Assembly: GCF_022835695.1 (NCBI RefSeq)
Contig: NZ_BQUV01000006.1
Span: 186,001-250,000 of the forward strand
Source: Bradyrhizobium sp. Ce-3
Lineage (GTDB): Bacteria; Pseudomonadota; Alphaproteobacteria; Rhizobiales; Xanthobacteraceae
Reading direction: 5' to 3'
Length of the DNA stretch: 64,000 nt
In this document: positions 10,630-18,773 of the stretch, piece by piece
How the letters are laid out: the number at the start of each line of letters is the position of its first letter
Numbering within the stretch: the first letter of the stretch is position 1
Position numbers and translations under genes: made by a program
Notes under the pieces: generated by a model
Seen by the model: only the letters and a program-made list of their open reading frames with translations
Database searches by the model: none
What the model was told of the DNA's origin: nothing

Positions 10630-11247
10630 TCAGGCCGCCTTGAGCAGGCCTTCCTTCTGCAGCGCTTCCTGCACCTTCGGGCGCGCGGCGACGCGAGCCT
10701 TGTAGGCGGTCACGTTCGGCAGGCCGGAAAAGTCGAAGCCGAGCCGGTCCTGCGCCCACATCATCATGGTGAAGAGGTAGCCGTCGGCGACCGTGAACTG
10801 GTTGCCCATCAGGTACTCGCGTCCGGCGAGCTGGCTCTCGACATATTTGAACTTGCCCATGGCGCGGTCCTTGAAGAAGGCCTTGGCGTCGTCGGCGAGC
10901 ACGGGCGAGAACATCGGGCCGAGGTTCTTGTGCAGCTCGGTCGTGATGTAGTTCAGCCATTCGAGCAGCTTGTAGCGCTCGTTGGAATCCCGGGCCGGCG
11001 CCAGCTTCCGGTCGGCGACCCGGTCGGCGATCATCTGGATGATGATCGGCCCTTCGGTGACCATCTCGCCGGTATCCAGCGCCAGCGCTGGCACCTGGCC
11101 CTTGGGGTTCACTTGCAGGAAATCGTCGCCGTTTTCGAGCTTCTTGGCGCGCAGATCGACCTTGACCAGGTCGTAGGGCAGGCCAGCCTCGAGCAGGGCG
11201 ATGTGGGGGGAGAGGGAGCAGGCACCGGGGGAGTAATAAAGCTTCAT
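10630..11247 (-). CDS. gst: Glutathione S-transferase (beta class)
   Basis: Cytosolic GST of 205 aa. It has an N-terminal thioredoxin-like domain (1-80) starting MKLYYSPGACSLSPHI, with Cys10 of bacterial beta-class GSTs, and an all-helical C-terminal domain. The start at 11247 is chosen because AAGGGAAGGAAT lies just upstream and homologous folds begin at MKLYYSP; an in-frame extension to 11349 would run through the promoter. It is divergent from a MarR gene 130 bp away, with two palindromic sites between them, so it is probably controlled by that repressor. gshA is encoded close by. Confidence 0.93.
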   Translation of the reverse strand: MKLYYSPGACSLSPHIALLEAGLPYDLVKVDLRAKKLENGDDFLQVNPKGQVPALALDTGEMVTEGPIIIQMIADRVADRKLAPARDSNERYKLLEWLNYITTELHKNLGPMFSPVLADDAKAFFKDRAMGKFKYVESQLAGREYLMGNQFTVADGYLFTMMMWAQDRLGFDFSGLPNVTAYKARVAARPKVQEALQKEGLLKAA

Positions 11248-11288
11248 GGGGGTATTCCTTCCCTTGTTCTTGGCGTCCGGAGAGGGAT

Positions 11289-11318
11289 TGCCTACATGCA
11301 CCTGCATGAAATAGTCAA
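11289..11318 (-). promoter_or_regulatory. Putative GST promoter
   Basis: Reading the minus strand, TTGACT (11318-11313) and TAGGCA (11294-11289) are separated by 18 nt. A palindromic element lies in the spacer, which suits repression. Confidence 0.45.
11296..11307. promoter_or_regulatory. MarR-type operator candidate, site 1
   Basis: ATGCACCTGCAT, a palindrome with arms ATGCA/TGCAT, sits in the GST promoter spacer. A second copy in inverse orientation lies 28 bp away, centre to centre. Confidence 0.5.
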
Positions 11319-11323
11319 GATTG

Positions 11324-11335
11324 ATGCAGATGCAT
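11324..11335. promoter_or_regulatory. MarR-type operator candidate, site 2
   Basis: ATGCAGATGCAT. Its complement, ATGCATCTGCAT, differs from site 1 by one base. It lies just upstream of the GST -35 and overlaps a possible MarR promoter (TTGATG 11321, TACACT 11345, 18-nt spacing). Confidence 0.5.
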
Positions 11336-11377
11336 TCAGTGCGGTACACTCGGTGCCGGGACCTTATGGGCTAGACG

Positions 11378-11902
11378 ATGAAACGCAAGCTATCGAGCGA
11401 GGCGACGGCCGCCTGGATCCGCCTGATGCGGGTGCCGAGCCGGGTGCTTGACTGCGTCGAGCAGGATTTGAAGAAGGCCGGCTTTCCGCCGCTCGCCTGG
11501 TATGACGCCCTGCTCGAGCTGTCGCGCGCGCCGTCCGGCGAGCTGCGCCCGGTCGAGCTCGAGCGGCAGATGCTGATTCCGCAATATTCGACCTCGCGGC
11601 TGATCGACAAGCTGGTCGACGAGGGGCTCGCGGCCCGGCGCGAATGCAAGATCGACAAGCGCGGCCAGTTCGTCGAGATCACCGAAGCCGGCCGCGAGTT
11701 GCAGAAGAAGATGTGGAGCGCCTATTCGGCCGCGATCGACAAGCATGTCGGCTCGAAACTGTCCGATGCCGACGCGGCAAGGCTGTGCGGCCTGCTCGAC
11801 CGTCTGGGCTGCTCCTGTGGCGACGGCAAGGCCGATGCCAAGGTCGATACGAAGAGCGATAGCAAGGCCGCGCCTGCGCGAGACGGCGTGCCTGCCCGAT
11901 GA
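11378..11902 (+). CDS. MarR-family transcriptional regulator
   Basis: Winged-helix MarR regulator of 174 aa. Helices for dimerisation flank a wHTH (about 45-115) containing LIPQYSTSRLIDKLVDEGL and the wing RRECKIDKRGQFVEITEAG. The C-terminal 30 residues are low-complexity (Asp/Lys/Ala) and probably disordered, with a CSCGD cluster just before them. The Cys pair could be redox-sensitive; this is an inference. It is divergent from GST, its most likely target, with two near-identical palindromes in the shared spacer. Confidence 0.93.
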   Translation: MKRKLSSEATAAWIRLMRVPSRVLDCVEQDLKKAGFPPLAWYDALLELSRAPSGELRPVELERQMLIPQYSTSRLIDKLVDEGLAARRECKIDKRGQFVEITEAGRELQKKMWSAYSAAIDKHVGSKLSDADAARLCGLLDRLGCSCGDGKADAKVDTKSDSKAAPARDGVPAR

Positions 11903-11995
11903 TATTCCTGATCCCATCATCCGCGGCCGTTGTGGCCCACGGATGCCCCTGCCACCGCGCGCCTTCGATCGAAGCGCCCTTGAGTTGGATTTCGT

Positions 11996-13366
11996 ATGGC
12001 GCGTGACCAGATCGACATGACGCCGCTGCAGTCGCGCGACGAACTTGTGGCGTGGCTTGAAGCCGGCGTGAAGCCCGAGTCCGAATTCCGGATCGGCACC
12101 GAGCACGAGAAGACCCCGTTCACGCTCGAGGGCCATCAGCCCGTGCCGTATGAGGGCGCCAAGGGCATCGGCGCGCTGCTCGAGGGCATGAAGCTCCTGC
12201 TCGGCTGGGAGCCGATCATGGAGCGCGGCAACATCATCGGGCTCTATGACGTCACCGGCGGCGGCGCGATCTCGCTCGAGCCGGGCGGGCAGTTCGAATT
12301 GTCGGGCGCGCCGGTCGAAACCGTGCACCAGACCCAGTCGGAATTGATGGCGCATCTGGCGCAGGTGCGGGAAATCGCAACCCCGCTCGGCATCGGCTTC
12401 CTCGGCCTCGGCATGACGCCGTCCTGGTCGCGCGAGCAGATCCCGGTGATGCCCAAGGGCCGCTACAAGATCATGCGAAATTACATGCCGAAGGTCGGCA
12501 AATACGGCCTCGACATGATGTTCCGGACCTGCACGGTGCAGACCAATCTCGACTTCTCCTCGGAAGCCGACATGGTGAAGAAGCTGCGGGTGTCGCTGGC
12601 GCTGCAGCCGATCGCGACGGCTTTGTTCGCCAACTCGCCGTTCACCGAAGGCAAGCCCAATGGCTTCCTGTCGTTCCGCTCCGAGATCTGGCGCGACACC
12701 GACAATGCGCGAAGCGGCATGATCCCGTTCGCGTTCGAGGACGGCATGGGCTTCGAGCGCTATGTCGACTACGCGCTCGACGTTCCGATGTATTTCGTCA
12801 AGCGCGGCGAGGAATACATCGACGTCTCCGGCTCGTCGTTCCGCGATTTCTTCGCCGGCAAGAACAAGATTCTGCCCGGCGAGCGGCCGACGCTGTCGGA
12901 CTGGGCCAACCATCTCTCGACGATCTTCCCCGAGGTGCGGCTGAAGCGTTACCTCGAGATGCGCGGCGCCGACGGCGTGCCGTGGGGCCGGCTGCCGGCG
13001 CTACCGGCATTCTGGGTCGGGCTGCTCTACGATAATGACAGCCTCGATGCCGCCTGGGACATCGTCCGGCACTGGACCGCGCCTGAACGGCAGGCGCTGC
13101 GCGATGACGTGCCGCGTTTCGGCTTCAAGGCGCGGATCAAGGACCGCTATCTGTTCGAGATCGCCAAGGAATGCCTGATCCTGTCGCATGCCGGATTGCG
13201 CCGTCGCGGCCGGATCGATCATCTCGGCCGCGACGAGAGCCGCTTCCTCGAACCGCTCGAGCGCATCATCGAGGCCGGCCGCTCGCCGGCCGAGGAGATG
13301 CTGGAGAAGTTCGACGGTGCCTGGAAGGGCTCGGTGGAACCGGTCTATCAGGAGTACGCTTTCTAA
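11996..13366 (+). CDS. gshA: Glutamate--cysteine ligase
   Basis: First enzyme of glutathione synthesis, joining Glu and Cys with ATP. The 456-aa length and features such as RIGTEHEKTPF near residue 35 and ISLEPGGQFELSG near residue 91 are those of the alphaproteobacterial/plant-type GCL family rather than the E. coli GshA family. In that family the E-x-E residues near the N-terminus bind metal. It is the only gene on this strand between the MarR gene and the PAN-domain gene, and its closeness to GST gives a small glutathione cluster. The Shine-Dalgarno is weak (TTGAG). Confidence 0.95.
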   Translation: MARDQIDMTPLQSRDELVAWLEAGVKPESEFRIGTEHEKTPFTLEGHQPVPYEGAKGIGALLEGMKLLLGWEPIMERGNIIGLYDVTGGGAISLEPGGQFELSGAPVETVHQTQSELMAHLAQVREIATPLGIGFLGLGMTPSWSREQIPVMPKGRYKIMRNYMPKVGKYGLDMMFRTCTVQTNLDFSSEADMVKKLRVSLALQPIATALFANSPFTEGKPNGFLSFRSEIWRDTDNARSGMIPFAFEDGMGFERYVDYALDVPMYFVKRGEEYIDVSGSSFRDFFAGKNKILPGERPTLSDWANHLSTIFPEVRLKRYLEMRGADGVPWGRLPALPAFWVGLLYDNDSLDAAWDIVRHWTAPERQALRDDVPRFGFKARIKDRYLFEIAKECLILSHAGLRRRGRIDHLGRDESRFLEPLERIIEAGRSPAEEMLEKFDGAWKGSVEPVYQEYAF

Positions 13367-13509
13367 TCCCCGCTCGGCCCTCATCCCGGCCCGAAACGCG
13401 CGCGAGCGGCGGTGGTGTCGCACCCGCCGTTCATCAGCCGTACAGGTTCATGGCGTTCAAATGACGCCCCGCGGCGTGCGCGGGGCTGCGCGAATTTGAA
13501 AGCATTCTC

Positions 13510-14064
13510 ATGGGGATAGGCCGCCTCTTTAGGGCGTGTGTGGTGATGTTGGCGGTCGTTGCGGCCGCCGTCGTCGCACGTCCGGCATTGGCGCAGACCA
13601 ATTTCGACCGTCCCGGCGGCGACTATCTGAACGCGCCGGTGACGACAGGCGATCCGGCCGATTGCGCGCTGACCTGCGAGCGCGACCGCCGCTGCCGCGC
13701 CTGGAGTTTCAACTATCCGACCGACGCCAATAATGGCGCGGTGTGCTGGCTGAAGAGCACGGTGCCGCCACGGGTGCCGGATGTCTGCTGCGTGTCCGGG
13801 GTGCGCGGTGCCGGCGTGGTCGAACCGCGCAACGGCGCCATCGAAACCTCGATCGACCGGCTCGGCGGGGACTACAAGAATTTCGAACTGAAGAGCAGCG
13901 ACGGCGACGAGGCCTGCCAGGCGGCCTGCACCGCCGACAACAAGTGCCGCGCCTGGACCTATGCCCGGCCCGGCTACGCCGGCCGCGACGCGCATTGCTT
14001 CCTGAAGAAAGAGATCAAGCCGCCGCGCCGCAAGGCGGGGTTCACGTCGGGCGTGGTGCGCTGA
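13510..14064 (+). CDS. Exported protein with two PAN/apple domains
   Basis: A 184-aa protein with an N-terminal signal peptide (cleavage probably after PALAQ, about residue 30). Two tandem PAN/apple units follow: NFDRPGGDYLN to CWLKSTVPP (about 32-88), and SIDRLGGDYKNFELK to CFLKKEIKPP (about 115-170). Each has four Cys in the C-x3-C-x5-C pattern around CRAW (CALTCERDRRCRAWSF, CQAACTADNKCRAWTY). PAN modules bind protein or carbohydrate outside the cytoplasm; the ligand is unknown. It is not obviously in an operon. The ATG at 13510 gives a complete signal peptide. Confidence 0.85.
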   Translation: MGIGRLFRACVVMLAVVAAAVVARPALAQTNFDRPGGDYLNAPVTTGDPADCALTCERDRRCRAWSFNYPTDANNGAVCWLKSTVPPRVPDVCCVSGVRGAGVVEPRNGAIETSIDRLGGDYKNFELKSSDGDEACQAACTADNKCRAWTYARPGYAGRDAHCFLKKEIKPPRRKAGFTSGVVR

Positions 14065-14078
14065 CACGCAAAGAATGC

Positions 14079-14166
14079 GTAGCCCGGATGCAGCGAAGCG
14101 CAATCCGGGACCGCGCTCGCCGCGGATAGAGCTGCCCCGGATTTCGCTTCGCTGCATCCGGGCTAC
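14079..14166. repeat. Dispersed inverted repeat, family A copy 1
   Basis: The element opens with GTAGCCCGGATGCAGCGAAG and ends with the inverse complement, ATCCGGGCTAC, so the whole about 88-bp element can fold on itself. Two further copies occur at 15225 and 19922, all in gene spacers. Confidence 0.8.
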
Positions 14167-14181
14167 GAAACCACGAAGCGG

Positions 14182-14748
14182 CTACTCCGCCGCCAGCACG
14201 GTGAGCTCCGGCCACAGCGCCTTCCATCGCTCCGCCTTCCGCGCATAGTTCGCCGCCGAGAAATTCGCGGTCCGGTTCGGCCGCACGATCATGCGCGCGA
14301 CATCATCGAAACCGTGCGGCGCATAGACGTCGTGGCCGTGCGTGCTGCGGCGGATGCCGATCTGGGTGTTCTCGGTGAGGAAGCGATCGATGCCGTCGGT
14401 CGAACGCGACAGCGCCGGGTAGGGCAGGCCATGCTTGCCCGGATACCAGAGATGGACACGGGCCTGGTTGCGGACCTCGATCGCGACGCCGAGATGGCCG
14501 AGCCGCGCCTTGAGGTCGCGGATCACGGCGTCCTCGGCCTCCCACGACGGATCCGGATCGAAGTAGAAGACGTCGTAGTCGCTGATGCCGTGATCGAGCG
14601 GCCGGTTGGTCAGCACGTTCCACACGGTCTGCACCAGGCAGCCCGCCACCAGCCAGGCGTCGGGCAAGGCGAGACGTTGCAGCACGTCGGTGATCGCCTG
14701 ATTGACCGGGTTGCGCAGCGCCGCGGCGAGGAGTTCGTCCTGGGTCAT
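14182..14748 (-). CDS. Nucleotidyltransferase-fold family protein (DUF925-like)
   Basis: A 188-aa protein related to a family of uncharacterised bacterial nucleotidyltransferase-like proteins. It shows WLVAGCLVQTVWNVLTNRP (about 33-51) and ISDYDVFYFDPD (about 57-68), where the paired Asp residues resemble the metal-binding acidic motif of the fold. The substrate is unknown. The start at 14748 is chosen over an in-frame ATG at 14796 because the extension would be translated repeat B (LRRFAPRND), and a CGGGAG Shine-Dalgarno precedes 14748. Confidence 0.8.
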   Translation of the reverse strand: MTQDELLAAALRNPVNQAITDVLQRLALPDAWLVAGCLVQTVWNVLTNRPLDHGISDYDVFYFDPDPSWEAEDAVIRDLKARLGHLGVAIEVRNQARVHLWYPGKHGLPYPALSRSTDGIDRFLTENTQIGIRRSTHGHDVYAPHGFDDVARMIVRPNRTANFSAANYARKAERWKALWPELTVLAAE

Positions 14749-14765
14749 GCTCCCGAGTTCCTCGC

Positions 14766-14850
14766 CGTCATTGCGAGGAGCGAAGCGACGAAGCAATCCA
14801 TCGATCCGCTATGTCGTGACATGGATTGCTTCGCTGCGCTCGCAATGACG
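14766..14850. repeat. Dispersed inverted repeat, family B
   Basis: CGTCATTGCGAGGAGCGAAG at the left end and GCTCGCAATGACG at the right end are inverse complements, with ATGGATTGCTTCG inner arms. It lies between the nucleotidyltransferase-like gene and the mmcQ-like gene. Confidence 0.8.
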
Positions 14851-14858
14851 GACGAAAG

Positions 14859-15203
14859 CTATGCCGCGGTCGCGTCGTAGTCCCTGACCGCCTTCTTCGA
14901 GGCCAGCGTGCGCCAGTGCCGGCGCAGCAGCGGCTCGATCGTCGCGCGTTTGGCCTTCGACAGGCGGATCAGCACCATCGGATAATCGCGGTAGTGATCG
15001 GTGAAGTAGAACACCTTCGGCTGGCTCTCGACCAGCATGTCGCGCTCGTCCGGCGGCACGCCCGGCATCACCAGGCTGTCGCCGTCCTCCTTCAGACGCA
15101 CCAGCATCTTCTTGCGCACCTTCAGTGCCGGTGTGCCGTAGGACGAGCCGTCCTCGACCTCCGGCCACGCCAGCGCGATTTGCCTGATGTCGTCGAAGGT
15201 CAC
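14859..15203 (-). CDS. MmcQ/YjbR family protein
   Basis: A 114-aa protein of the MmcQ/YjbR double-wing fold, starting MTFDDIRQIALAWPEVED and containing SSYGTPALKVRKKML and FYFTDHYRDYPMVLIRL. Family members are small cytosolic proteins with a fold related to DNA-binding domains; their role is not settled. It is full length. The spacer between it and lepB is filled by repeat A copy 2. Confidence 0.88.
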   Translation of the reverse strand: MTFDDIRQIALAWPEVEDGSSYGTPALKVRKKMLVRLKEDGDSLVMPGVPPDERDMLVESQPKVFYFTDHYRDYPMVLIRLSKAKRATIEPLLRRHWRTLASKKAVRDYDATAA

Positions 15204-15224
15204 GGCCAGTGCCTCGCCAAGAAC

Positions 15225-15310
15225 GTAGCCCGGATGGAGCGCAGCGCAATCCGGGGTTCTCGCACGATGACGGACCTTTCCCGGATTGCGCTGCGCCGCA
15301 TCCGGGCTAC
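15225..15310. repeat. Dispersed inverted repeat, family A copy 2
   Basis: GTAGCCCGGATGGAGCGCAG at the left, GCATCCGGGCTAC at the right. It ends 4 bp before the lepB stop codon. Confidence 0.8.
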
Positions 15311-15314
15311 GCGC

Positions 15315-16085
15315 TCACTGCACCGAGGTGAAGAAGCGTGCGAGGCGGAAGCCGGAGAGCCAGGTCCAGACCGGCTGGCTGCGGATGCCCATGTCCCAGG
15401 AGCCGACCACCGCGTCGGCGCGGCCGATCAGATTGTCGATCGGCAGCAGGCCGACGCCGCCGTCGCGCACCGGCACGCGGCTGTCGGCGGAATTGTCCCG
15501 GTTGTCGCCGAGCACGAACAATTGGCCCGGCGGCACCGTCACCTCGGCGGTGTTGTCGAGCCTGCCATTGTCGCGGATCTTGAAGATCGCGTGGCTGACG
15601 CCGTTCGGCAGCGTCTCGATATAGCGGTAGGCGTCCTCGCCGCCGCCGCGATCGTCTTCGGCGAAGCCGGTGCCGTCAGGCTTCAGCGCCGCCGGATGGT
15701 CGTTGATGAAGAGCTGGCCCTGCCGCATCTGGATGCGATCGCCGGGCAGCCCGACCACGCGCTTGACCCAGGCCTGCGAGCGGTCGCCCGGCCAGCGGAA
15801 CACGACGACGTCGCCGCGCTTCGGCGTCTCACCGAACACGCGGCCGGTTTCCGGCAGCGTGATCTGGATCGGCAGCGACGCCGCGCCGTAGCCATAGGGG
15901 AATTTCGAGGCGACCAGCGCGTCGCCGATCAGGAGCGTCGGCTCCATCGATCCCGACGGCACGTAGAACGGCTCGGCGATCGCGCCTTTGGCGAGGAACA
16001 CGACGGCCACGATCGCAGCGAGTTGCACGGCCTGCCCGCGCCAGCTGGTCGGCTTGGCCGTCACGACTTCGTTTCCGCTGCTCAC
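15315..16085 (-). CDS. lepB: Signal peptidase I
   Basis: Membrane-bound leader peptidase that cleaves Sec signal peptides. With a GTG start at 16085 the protein has 256 aa: one N-terminal transmembrane helix (about 19-37), the catalytic Ser46 in PSGSMEPTL, the general base Lys108 in WVKRVVGLPGD, and the conserved box GDNRDNSADSR. The GTG shares one base with the TAG of tldD (TAGTG), and GGAGGA lies upstream, so translation is coupled to tldD. A longer in-frame reading into tldD is a shadow. Confidence 0.93.
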   Translation of the reverse strand: MSSGNEVVTAKPTSWRGQAVQLAAIVAVVFLAKGAIAEPFYVPSGSMEPTLLIGDALVASKFPYGYGAASLPIQITLPETGRVFGETPKRGDVVVFRWPGDRSQAWVKRVVGLPGDRIQMRQGQLFINDHPAALKPDGTGFAEDDRGGGEDAYRYIETLPNGVSHAIFKIRDNGRLDNTAEVTVPPGQLFVLGDNRDNSADSRVPVRDGGVGLLPIDNLIGRADAVVGSWDMGIRSQPVWTWLSGFRLARFFTSVQ

Positions 16086-17509
16086 TAGCCCGTTCCTCCG
16101 ACCGTAATCCGTTCCATCCGCAGCGTCGGCTGGCCGACGCCGACCGGCACGCCCTGGCCGTTCTTGCCGCAGGTGCCGATTCCCGTATCCAGCGCAAGAT
16201 CGTTGCCGATCATGGTGATCCTGTGGAGATCGGTCGGTCCATTGCCGATCAGCATGGCGCCCTTCAGCGGCGCGCCGAGCTTGCCGTTCTCGATCTTGTA
16301 GGCCTCGGTGCACTGGAACACGTATTTGCCGGAGGTGATGTCGACCTGGCCGCCGCCGAAATTGGCGGCGTACATGCCGTTCTTCACCGAAGCGATGATC
16401 TCGGCCGGGTCGCGGTCGCCCGAGAGCATGTAGGTGTTGGTCATGCGCGGCATCGGCACATGGGCATAGCTCTGCCGGCGCCCGTTGCCGGTCGGCTTCA
16501 TGCCCATCAGGCGCGCGTTCTGGCGGTCCTGCATGTAGCCGACCAGAATGCCGTCCTCGATCAGTACGGTGCGGTTGGTCGGCGTGCCTTCGTCGTCGAT
16601 CGAGAGCGAGCCGCGGCGCGACGCCATGGTGCCGTCGTCGACCACGGTGACGCCCTTGGCCGCGACCTGCTGACCCATCAGGCCGGCGAAGGCGGAGGTC
16701 TGCTTGCGGTTGAAGTCGCCCTCGAGCCCGTGGCCGACGGCTTCATGCAGCATCACGCCGGGCCAGCCGGCCCCGAGCACGACGTCCATCTCGCCGGCAG
16801 GAGCCGGCACCGATTCGAGATTGACCAGCGCCTCGCGCAGCGCGCCGTCGGCGGCGTCGCGCCAGGCCTTGGTCTCGATGAAGCGCGCATAGCCCTCGCG
16901 GCCGCCATAGCCCTTGCTGCCGCTCTCCTGCCGGTCGCCCTGGCCGGCGACCACGGAGACGTTGACGCGCACCAGCGGGCGGATGTCGCGATAGCTCTCG
17001 CCGTCGGGCCGCAGGATCTCGACCACCTGCCAGGTCGCGGTGAGGCTGGCCGAGACCTGCCGCACCCGCGGATCCTTGTCCCGGACATAGGCGTCGATCT
17101 CGCCGAGCAGTTTTACCTTTGCCTCGAAGGCCGGACCGTCGAGCGGATTCTCGTCGCCATAGAGTCTGACATTGGTGTGGGCCGGCGCCGCCGCGAATGT
17201 GCCGGCATAGCCGCCGCGCACTGCCGCCACCGCATCGGCGGCGCGGATCAGCGCCGGGATCGAGACGTCGGAGGAATGCGCATAGCCGACCGCGTCGTCC
17301 TTGACCGCGCGCAGGCCGAAGCCCTGCGAGGTGTCATAGGTTGCCTGCTTGAGCCGGCCGTTGTCGAACACCAGCGCCTCGGTCTGCCCGTATTCCAGGA
17401 ACAGCTCGCCGTCGTCGGCGCCTTCAAGTCCACGCGTCACCTCGCGGCGGACGGCATCGCGGTCTAGATTGGCGCGGTCGAGCAGGGAGGTCGTGGCAGG
17501 ATTGGTCAT
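16085..17509 (-). CDS. tldD: Metalloprotease TldD
   Basis: TldD subunit of the TldD/E zinc metalloprotease, 474 aa. The zinc-binding HEAVGHGLEGD lies near residues 252-262 and the C-terminal domain carries GTCGKNGQGVPVG. TldD/TldE processes modified or small peptides and antitoxins in other bacteria; the substrate here is unknown. The start at 17509 is chosen for its GGAG 8 nt upstream. It is the first gene of a two-gene unit with lepB. No tldE (pmbA) is seen in the window. Confidence 0.94.
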   Translation of the reverse strand: MTNPATTSLLDRANLDRDAVRREVTRGLEGADDGELFLEYGQTEALVFDNGRLKQATYDTSQGFGLRAVKDDAVGYAHSSDVSIPALIRAADAVAAVRGGYAGTFAAAPAHTNVRLYGDENPLDGPAFEAKVKLLGEIDAYVRDKDPRVRQVSASLTATWQVVEILRPDGESYRDIRPLVRVNVSVVAGQGDRQESGSKGYGGREGYARFIETKAWRDAADGALREALVNLESVPAPAGEMDVVLGAGWPGVMLHEAVGHGLEGDFNRKQTSAFAGLMGQQVAAKGVTVVDDGTMASRRGSLSIDDEGTPTNRTVLIEDGILVGYMQDRQNARLMGMKPTGNGRRQSYAHVPMPRMTNTYMLSGDRDPAEIIASVKNGMYAANFGGGQVDITSGKYVFQCTEAYKIENGKLGAPLKGAMLIGNGPTDLHRITMIGNDLALDTGIGTCGKNGQGVPVGVGQPTLRMERITVGGTG

Positions 17510-17787
17510 GGTCACTCCGACGCAATGCGATTCCTTGGGCATTCCTCGTCATCCTCGCCTGAAGCGCAACTGATTGCCAGTAGGGAACCCGGAGGCAGGG
17601 ATTTCGGGCAATTGAAGCAGAGACGAGCCGAAAACTCATCTTACAACCCGGAAACCTGCACCGGTCCCGGTTCAGGCCTGGACGGCGACTGTCTGAGATA
17701 GTGTGTGAGGTGGCAATCCGGGAGTGCCCGCGACGTTGACATTGGTCACGGCTTCCGCTCGCGACCCTCACCTTGTCGTCATCAGTT
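17510..17787. other. 278-bp intergenic region with no recognised gene
   Basis: It lies between the tldD start and the 3' end of the HxlR gene. It should hold the tldD promoter. I see no convincing ORF, tRNA or strong hairpin. Confidence 0.5.
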
Positions 17788-18243
17788 TCAGCGCCGGCCG
17801 GCCTTACGCCGCTGGTCTTGTGGCAGGTCGCCATCGCCGGACGGTTCAGGCTTCGGCTGGGCCGCGCCCTGTGCCGAGGTCGGAAACCCATGCTCCTGCG
17901 CCCACCGATAGAGCTCGTCGAACACAGGTTTGAGCGCCTTGGCCGAGGGCGTCATCTCGTACTCAACCCGTGGCGGCACCTCGGGGTAGACGGTGCGCTT
18001 GACCAGGCCGTTGGCTTCGAGATCGCGCAGCTGGGTGGTCAGCATGTGCTGGGTCACGCCGGGGATCGCCTGGCGCAATTCGCCGAATCGCCGCTTGCGC
18101 TCGACCAGCTGCCAGAGGATGTCGCCTTTCCATTTGCCGGCCAGCACCGAAAGGGCGCGATGAAATTGCGCCGACAGGTCGCCGTTGCACGGCTCGGACG
18201 CCGCCGCAGGAGGCTCTTGAGGCTCAATAGTCAGTTTTTTCAT
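17788..18243 (-). CDS. HxlR-family transcriptional regulator
   Basis: Winged-helix regulator of 151 aa with the HxlR core: LSVLAGKWKGDILWQL, RFGELRQAIPGVTQHMLTTQ and the wing VYPEVPPRVEYEMT. A single Cys (about residue 19, in EPCNGD) precedes the core. Some HxlR proteins sense thiol-reactive stress through a Cys, which is possible here but unproven. The C-terminal 30 residues are hydrophilic and probably disordered. It is divergent from doxX-dsrE-tlpA across 127 bp that contain three CATNYTAC-like direct repeats, so it probably controls that set. Confidence 0.93.
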   Translation of the reverse strand: MKKLTIEPQEPPAAASEPCNGDLSAQFHRALSVLAGKWKGDILWQLVERKRRFGELRQAIPGVTQHMLTTQLRDLEANGLVKRTVYPEVPPRVEYEMTPSAKALKPVFDELYRWAQEHGFPTSAQGAAQPKPEPSGDGDLPQDQRRKAGRR

Positions 18244-18287
18244 ACTACCTCACAAAAAGCATCCTACTTGTTCTTTTCATCTTACTC
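18241..18287. promoter_or_regulatory. Three direct repeats at the HxlR 5' end, operator candidate
   Basis: CATACTACCT (18241), CATCCTACTT (18260) and CATCTTACTC (18278) are spaced 18-19 bp apart, about two helical turns. The first overlaps the HxlR start codon. Confidence 0.35.
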
Positions 18288-18370
18288 CCGAATTTAGTGC
18301 ATCGAAAGCCGCGGCCACCCCGAAGGGGTGGGGGACCGCGCGGCCTGTTCGAACAATTGGGGAGCAATCC

Positions 18371-18763
18371 ATGTCAGTTGCTGTTGCCGCGGCGCCGTCG
18401 CGCTGGAAATCCGTCAGCCTCTGGGTCGTGAGGGGCCTGCTTGCCTTGGCCTTTGCCGCCGCGGGCGCCGCCAAGCTCTACGGCGTGCCGATGCTGGTCG
18501 AGGAATTCGAGCACATTGGGCTCGGCCAATGGTTCCGCTATCTCACCGGATCGCTGGAGCTGCTCGGTGCCGTCCTGATCCTGCTGCCCCCGGTCGCAGC
18601 GTTCGGCGGCGTGCTGCTGAGCTGCATCATGGTTGGCGCCACCCTCACGCATCTGTTCGTGATCGGCGGCTCGCCGGTGCCCGCCCTGGTGCTGCTGACG
18701 CTGAGCGCGATCGTCGCCTACGCCAAGCGCAGCCAGCTCGCCCTGCTCCCGAGCGCACCGTGA
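18371..18763 (+). CDS. DoxX family membrane protein
   Basis: A 130-aa integral membrane protein with four predicted helices and the DoxX-type N-terminal stretch RGLLALAFAAAGAAKLYG. DoxX-like proteins are often found with thiol-redox or quinone-linked partners; the exact reaction here is unknown. GGAGCAATCC supports the ATG. The next gene's Shine-Dalgarno overlaps its stop codon, so doxX and dsrE form one operon. The terminal part SQLALLPSAP is cytosolic or periplasmic and unremarkable. Confidence 0.9.
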   Translation: MSVAVAAAPSRWKSVSLWVVRGLLALAFAAAGAAKLYGVPMLVEEFEHIGLGQWFRYLTGSLELLGAVLILLPPVAAFGGVLLSCIMVGATLTHLFVIGGSPVPALVLLTLSAIVAYAKRSQLALLPSAP

Positions 18764-18773
18764 GGTGGACGCG

